Below the pieces are notes generated by a model. The model had not been told where the DNA came from. It ran no database searches and saw only the letters and a list, made by a program, of their open reading frames with translations. The position numbers and the translations under genes are program-made. 64,000 bases of DNA from Microplitis mediator. Taxonomy: Eukaryota > Arthropoda > Insecta > Hymenoptera > Braconidae. The stretch is taken from assembly GCF_029852145.1 (NCBI RefSeq), contig NC_079978.1, positions 1,612,001 through 1,676,000 on the forward strand, given 5' to 3'. Shown here one piece after another: positions 59,235 through 64,000 of this stretch (position 1 is the first letter of the stretch; every line of letters begins with the position of its first letter).

Positions 59235-59686
59235 TGAATGAAAATTATGTAAATTGAATGGGCTGAAAGTTTATTAACTAGCGGAGCCTTGAAAAATCTA
59301 TATTATTATTGACATTTTAAATAACTGTAATAATAATAATTATTATTAATATTAAATTTGGTCATTGTGCTATTAGCTTATAAATAAATGACCGCCCAAG
59401 TCAAGCGTTTCGCGCATTATATGTCTGCGAGTCATTTTAAATAAATATTAAAGTGTTAAGTATGTAAGTAATGTATAAGCGTATATTTAAAGTGTATGTA
59501 TATGAATATGAATATGAGTGAGTTAAAAAAAAAAAGAGTGAGAAAGAGAATGAGGAAGATGCTCGTACGCTACTGTTTTAACTATAATTTTTTAACGCTG
59601 TCAATACTGCAATTAGTTTATAATAAGGGTACGTAATTGTAATTACAGATAAAATTTTGAAATTTTAATAAAAAATTAAATTAGTG

Positions 59687-59984
59687 CGCTGTAAAAAAGT
59701 AGGAGTGATTACGGATTTTATTTAAATCCGAATTCACTCCGTCACTCGGAAGTCCGGAGTTTTTAAAAAAAAATCACTTCGCATGCGGAGTAAATAAAAA
59801 ATTGTTTTTTCAGGTGAGTGCGGAGTGATCTGGATTTTATTTAAATCTGCATTTACTCCGATTCGGAGTTTTCCTATTGAAATAAACTTCCCCTTGGAGT
59901 GAATTTCACTCCGAGGGGAATTAAATAAATACAGTAATCCGCTCCGCATTCACTCCGGATTTACTCCGGTAATTTTTTACAGCG
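59687..59984. mobile_element. TIR element with CGCTGTAAAAAA ends (298 bp)
   Basis: The left end CGCTGTAAAAAAGTAGGAGT and the reverse complement of the right end, CGCTGTAAAAAATTACCGGAGT, are inverted. The interior is a ladder of GGAGT/ACTCC words in both orientations, including GGAGTGAATTTCACTCC. Non-coding; a related fragment is at 39615-39700. Confidence 0.72.
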
Positions 59985-61626
59985 TATGAGGGCTTACGGT
60001 CAGTAACTTAGAAGTAACATGTTTTAAATAAAATAAAATTTATCAGATTTATCGAGAATAATTAAATTATAAATGAAATTTAGAGGCTGATTTTATGAGA
60101 TGGGGGCTACAAAAAAGTTGAGCAAATAAAATGTCTATTGTCTGAATAATTATTGCGCAAATGTTTGAATACGATGTACTGCTTGTTCTCTTACATATTC
60201 GTCCATGAATTAAATAGCTTTTTTGGATTGCGTGATTGCATTTAAATCGAAAATAAAAAAGTAGAGACCTAATTAAATTTGTAGAAGCATTAGATCTAAA
60301 GCGCGCAGGACGCGCCGCGACAATTAATCGATATGTATTTGTGTTCGCAAAATTTAAAAATTTATTTTCCGGTAGTATAAGTGTACTGTGCTTACAATTA
60401 TTATTATTACTATCGCCGCTATTTATAGTATAAAAATTAATTTATTTGGCTCTTCAGTCTCCCGTCTCAGAAAAATAATTCGGCAGCTCAGAGTTACTCG
60501 CTTTATTTTTTTATTTAAAAAAAAAAAAAAACTAGCCTTCGTGATTGAATCTCATATTTTTGATCTAAATTATTGCTGGTAACAAAGCCCGTAGTTACAC
60601 AATATTTTATTATTACAATTATTAGTATTATGTATTTGGGAAATAATTCAATCAACATGTTGGGGTAAATTAATAAAAAAAAGTCTCCCGTAGAGAGGCA
60701 TAATTTTTATCTCTTAAGTATGACCATACGCATCTGGAATGTGTCTTAATTTTTGTAATTTAAATCTAAAATTGTACGAAAAAAAATAATTGCTAGTAAA
60801 AAAAACAAAAAAAAAAAATTGAGCTTTAATATATCATCTAAAACATCACAATTTGAACTTTTATTTGCACTCTTGTATTATTTAAATGCGAAAAATAAAA
60901 AAAGGAAACGTTATTCAATGATTTTGTTAATAATAATAATAATAAATAATAAAATTATATTTGTTATTTTACATTCAACTTTATGTTGTACACAAGATTC
61001 GCTATCATTTCCTGATATATATGTCATTATCTAGTAATAATATGAGGGGAGATCCACGTCAATAGTCATCATTATCTTTTATCAATTTTTTTTTTAAACA
61101 ACAAAAATAAATAAGTTATTTTTTTATCTTGCAAGAATCGTTCGTGCAGTCGCTTGCCAATAAAATCGCGATAACAAAAATCGCATACCCCTCGTGTGTT
61201 TTGTATTGTATTAGATTTTAACTTACTCCGTATTCCATATTTACTTTCCGGGACTTAATTTAAATTCAATGATTTAATTTTAAAAAATAGCCGGCTTTGA
61301 ATTGTCTTCTTATTGACGTCGGCATAATAAACGAAGTTGACAATGTGGTCTTTGGCATTTGTTTAAAACTAAAATATCCGTTTAAAGTCCAAGGCCTACT
61401 GCAAACCGGATATGTTTTTTTTTTTTTTTAAATGCGATTTACTAATTTTTCAGCACGAGTATCACATCGAGATGGTCATTTAAAATGACTTTTAATTTAT
61501 TCATTGTTTAATTTTGTTTAAAAAAAGATTTTTATTTAGCAAGTGAAATGTTTTTACTAATTGCCCAAATAATTAGCTTTCAAAAAAGTAAATAATTGAT
61601 TAATTGAAACTGGAAATTAAATATTT

Positions 61627-61790
61627 ATGATACTGAAGTTAGCCGACGTCTAATAATTTTTTAATTTTTTTTTAAGCAATAAATTATAAAGAAAAAAATA
61701 TTTGCAAAATTTACACCTGTCGTTTTTTAAATTTTCTACATGTACATATTTTTAGTTTTTTAAAAAAAATAAAATTATTCAGTTTTAGTA
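61627..61790. mobile_element. MITE family A, copy 3 (right end lost)
   Basis: The left terminus ATGATACTGAAGTTAGCCGAC and core CACCTGTCG...TTCTACATGTACA match the copies at 1137 and 10210. No inverted right end is found where expected, so it looks truncated or diverged. Confidence 0.6.
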
Positions 61791-62947
61791 TTTTTCCAAA
61801 CGTCACTTTTTCCCAGACAATATTTTTTTTCTTCGACGTTAACGGCAACCGGTTTTATACTTAATTCATTATAATAATTTTTTTTATCGGTTTACAAATT
61901 TCGTGGGATATAAATATGATTTATTGTATACTAGCTTATTGCTGTACTGATAACTAACCGGTAATTATATAAATTATTTGATATAATTGGAAAAAAAAAA
62001 CAGTGATTTAATATAATTAGAAAGCTATTGGATCTCGTAAGACACGAGATCTCTCCCTCTCTCTCTTCGTGAAGTTTATGTAATAGTATAATTATTTTCA
62101 TGTGTAAGTACGAAGTTTAATATTACCTCATAAGTAACTATTTACGAAAAACTTATTTTAATTATCGTCTACAATATTTATCATACAATGTAATATTCAA
62201 AATTTATATGTTCATTTCATTCATTAGGATATTTTATTATTCCAATTGTTTTTATTCTCTTGGCATTGACTCAAAAATATTTTTAGCGGCCTCAAGTATA
62301 ATTTGGATAAAAAATTAATATCGTTTATATATTTTTTAGTATTTAAATTTAAACTTTTTTTGTCCTATCAATCATAAATTACAGAGCATGAAATTCTTGA
62401 CTAAAAAAAATTACACGATATATTTAAATAATAAACTATAATTTATAAAAATGTATATCAACTTTTCAAATTTTTTTTACTGTTTACTATTTGAATTTTT
62501 TAAAGTAACAAAAGTTGAAGAAAAATTTTGAGTAAACAAAAAAATAATTCACATCAAGTTCAGTATTTTGAATCTCGAATTTCGGTTTTTGAAAATTTAT
62601 GTACTCGAGTATCTTTCAGTTTTTTTTTTAAAATCTTTTAAAAAATTTTTAAAGATGAGCATGAAAAAAACGTCAATAATTTACTAATACCTAAAAAAAT
62701 AATTTGTATACTTACGTAAACACGAAATATTTATATAAAATTATTAAAGATTAGATCATTACTATTTTCGTGCATCAAATTGTCTTATTTAATATTTATA
62801 TATTCATATTTGATTTTTTATTCTCTACTAGTGTACTTTATAAAAAAAAAAATATATAAATATAAAAAAGATTCTCTATTAAAGCAGCGACAAACACGTT
62901 TGCGTGTTTAGTTAATAATAAAAAATCTAAAATAAAAAACAACAAGA

Positions 62948-62953
62948 TTTATT
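62948..62953 (-). terminator. TMEM242: Candidate poly(A) signal of TMEM242
   Basis: AATAAA on the minus strand, 56 nt after the stop codon at 63009-63011. Confidence 0.5.
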
Positions 62954-63008
62954 AAAAGTCAGTACAACAATAATTTATAAAATAAATAATGTAAAGTAAA
63001 GTATTAAA

Positions 63009-63726
63009 TTATTTATTGTCACTTGTACTTTCTTTGCCCCATTCTTCGGACACGTACTTGATTAAATCATTGAGCCCTTCGAATTCAGTTCTACTTTTAG
63101 GAGGATTATTTTTCGGAATTCGGGGTAAAATTGATCCCATTTTCTCACGAAATTCCAGAGCATTGGTGGCACCGGACAGCTTCCAGATTCCGTAGAACAG
63201 CAACCCGCAGCCCGTCACTGCATAGACTGTCCCTAGACCCAGTGCCCTCACTGCCAAGGAAACTGCGGGTTCAGTTGCTCCTTTAACTCCAACGATTCCT
63301 TCCTGGAAAAATTTTGGATCTTTTTTCTTTATAGCAGCTACTGTTGTTCCGAATCCTACCAGAGCTGATATCCCGGTCACTGCACTCAGAAATATGACTC
63401 CTAAAAAATGACAATAAAAATTAATGCTCCAAATCAGCAGAAATAAATATAAATATTTAAATAAATTAAATTATTTATTTATAAAACATATATATTCATA
63501 TTTTTATGAATAAATAAATAAATGAATAGAATAAGTAGAGGTTAGAATAAAAATGACATGATTATTAATATTAATAATTAATTAAAATAAATATTAATGA
63601 CATAAAGTTACCATAAAATTTATCATTATTTTTCAAAGTTGTATCAGTTGGTGATGACAATTTATCAAATTCATGTTTATCACTAAAATTTTTATCTGAC
63701 GAAATAACATTATTGCTGGTGGCCAT
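63009..63726 (-). CDS. TMEM242: TMEM242 homologue, mitochondrial inner membrane protein
   Basis: Two exons in transcript order, 63726-63612 and 63400-63009; 168 residues (human TMEM242 is about 141). A polar N-terminal segment of about 39 residues comes first. Membrane segment 1 is at about 40-61. A basic AAIKKKDPKFF block matches LAKKKSPEWF of the human protein. The conserved SLAVRALGLGTVYAVTG leads into membrane segment 2 at about 92-113. Then comes FREKMGSILPRIPKN, equal to the human FRSKMQSIFPTIPKN. Human TMEM242 is reported to help assemble the ATP synthase c-ring with TMEM70 and complex I. That role is carried over from the family. The C-terminal extension is longer than in mammals. Confidence 0.9.
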
Positions 63727-64000
63727 TTTAATACCGACGACAAAACAAACAAATAGTTTTTTTTTGTTTTAAATTTAAATTTTAATTCAAATATTTTTCT
63801 CAAGAGGACAGTAACTATCGGGTGTTCTTTTATCTTTTACATAAATATATATATATAGTGTATACATTTTATATATTTTTCATCTCTTTTCAAAATTAAT
63901 ATGTGCGGTTTGATATGAAAACTTCCGTAAACAGCTGATTAGAGTCGCAACCATTTATAGTAGAGTAGATTCCTGGAACAAAAAATAATTATAACACTCG
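63727..64000. other. TMEM242 upstream region
   Basis: AT-rich promoter side of TMEM242, with a TA-rich stretch at 63844-63876 and a somewhat GC-richer segment near 63940. Nothing else is supported. Confidence 0.35.

Larger units (their letters stand above)
57459..63008. other. Gene-free region between ELOVL6 and TMEM242
   Basis: ELOVL6 3'UTR and AT-rich intergenic DNA. It contains a (GA)n run at 59216-59234, the element at 59687-59984 and MITE family A copy 3 at 61627-61790. No reading frame here has a recognisable domain. Confidence 0.5.

Noticed and set aside
1..64000. CRISPR arrays, prokaryotic operons, phage or viral genes
   Set aside because: None seen. All convincing genes are intron-containing eukaryotic genes and repeats are TIR elements or microsatellites.

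Overview
This is eukaryotic nuclear DNA, almost certainly from an insect. It is very AT-rich, its genes are split by GT-AG introns, and most intergenic and intronic space is A/T runs, short microsatellites and small inverted-repeat elements. Several proteins match insect orthologues closely (Na+/K+-ATPase alpha with insect-type alternative exons, a Clipper-type CPSF4 with two zinc knuckles, a Baldspot-type elongase). The N-terminal exon of the ATPase looks hymenopteran to me, so a wasp, probably a parasitoid, is my best guess; that is inference.

Layout. 1-227 (-): 5' coding part of a GSKIP-like gene, cut by the window edge. 566-2645 (+): ZFPL1, divergent from it across about 340 bp, with a second intron made largely of mobile-element sequence. 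3472-3605 (+): an unrecognised orphan exon. 3735-5202 (+): membrane-anchored short-chain dehydrogenase in five exons. 5800-6808: a 1 kb foldback element. 7348-8071 (+): secreted NPC2/ML-domain lipid-binding protein with a TATA promoter. 11065-40174 (+): the Na+/K+-ATPase alpha gene, with three candidate first coding exons and three mutually exclusive copies of the exon ending M6, followed by a long AT-rich 3' region. 46691-47589 (+): RRP36, ribosome biogenesis. 49284-50946 (+): Abp1/drebrin-like actin-binding adaptor. 51777-53147 (-): CPSF4/Clipper, convergent with Abp1. 53880-57458 (+): ELOVL6/Baldspot fatty acid elongase, divergent from CPSF4. 63009-63726 (-): TMEM242. The stretch from 57459 to 63008 has no gene I can support.

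The genes are unrelated housekeeping genes and form no operon or pathway cluster. The unusual material is the exon choice in the ATPase gene and a dense population of small, non-coding, terminal-inverted-repeat elements. Several of these are nested in one another and several lie inside ATPase introns. I found no convincing new multi-gene system. Splice sites were placed by eye from GT/AG signals, reading phase and family similarity. Exon phases were checked to sum correctly for every multi-exon gene that is complete in the window.
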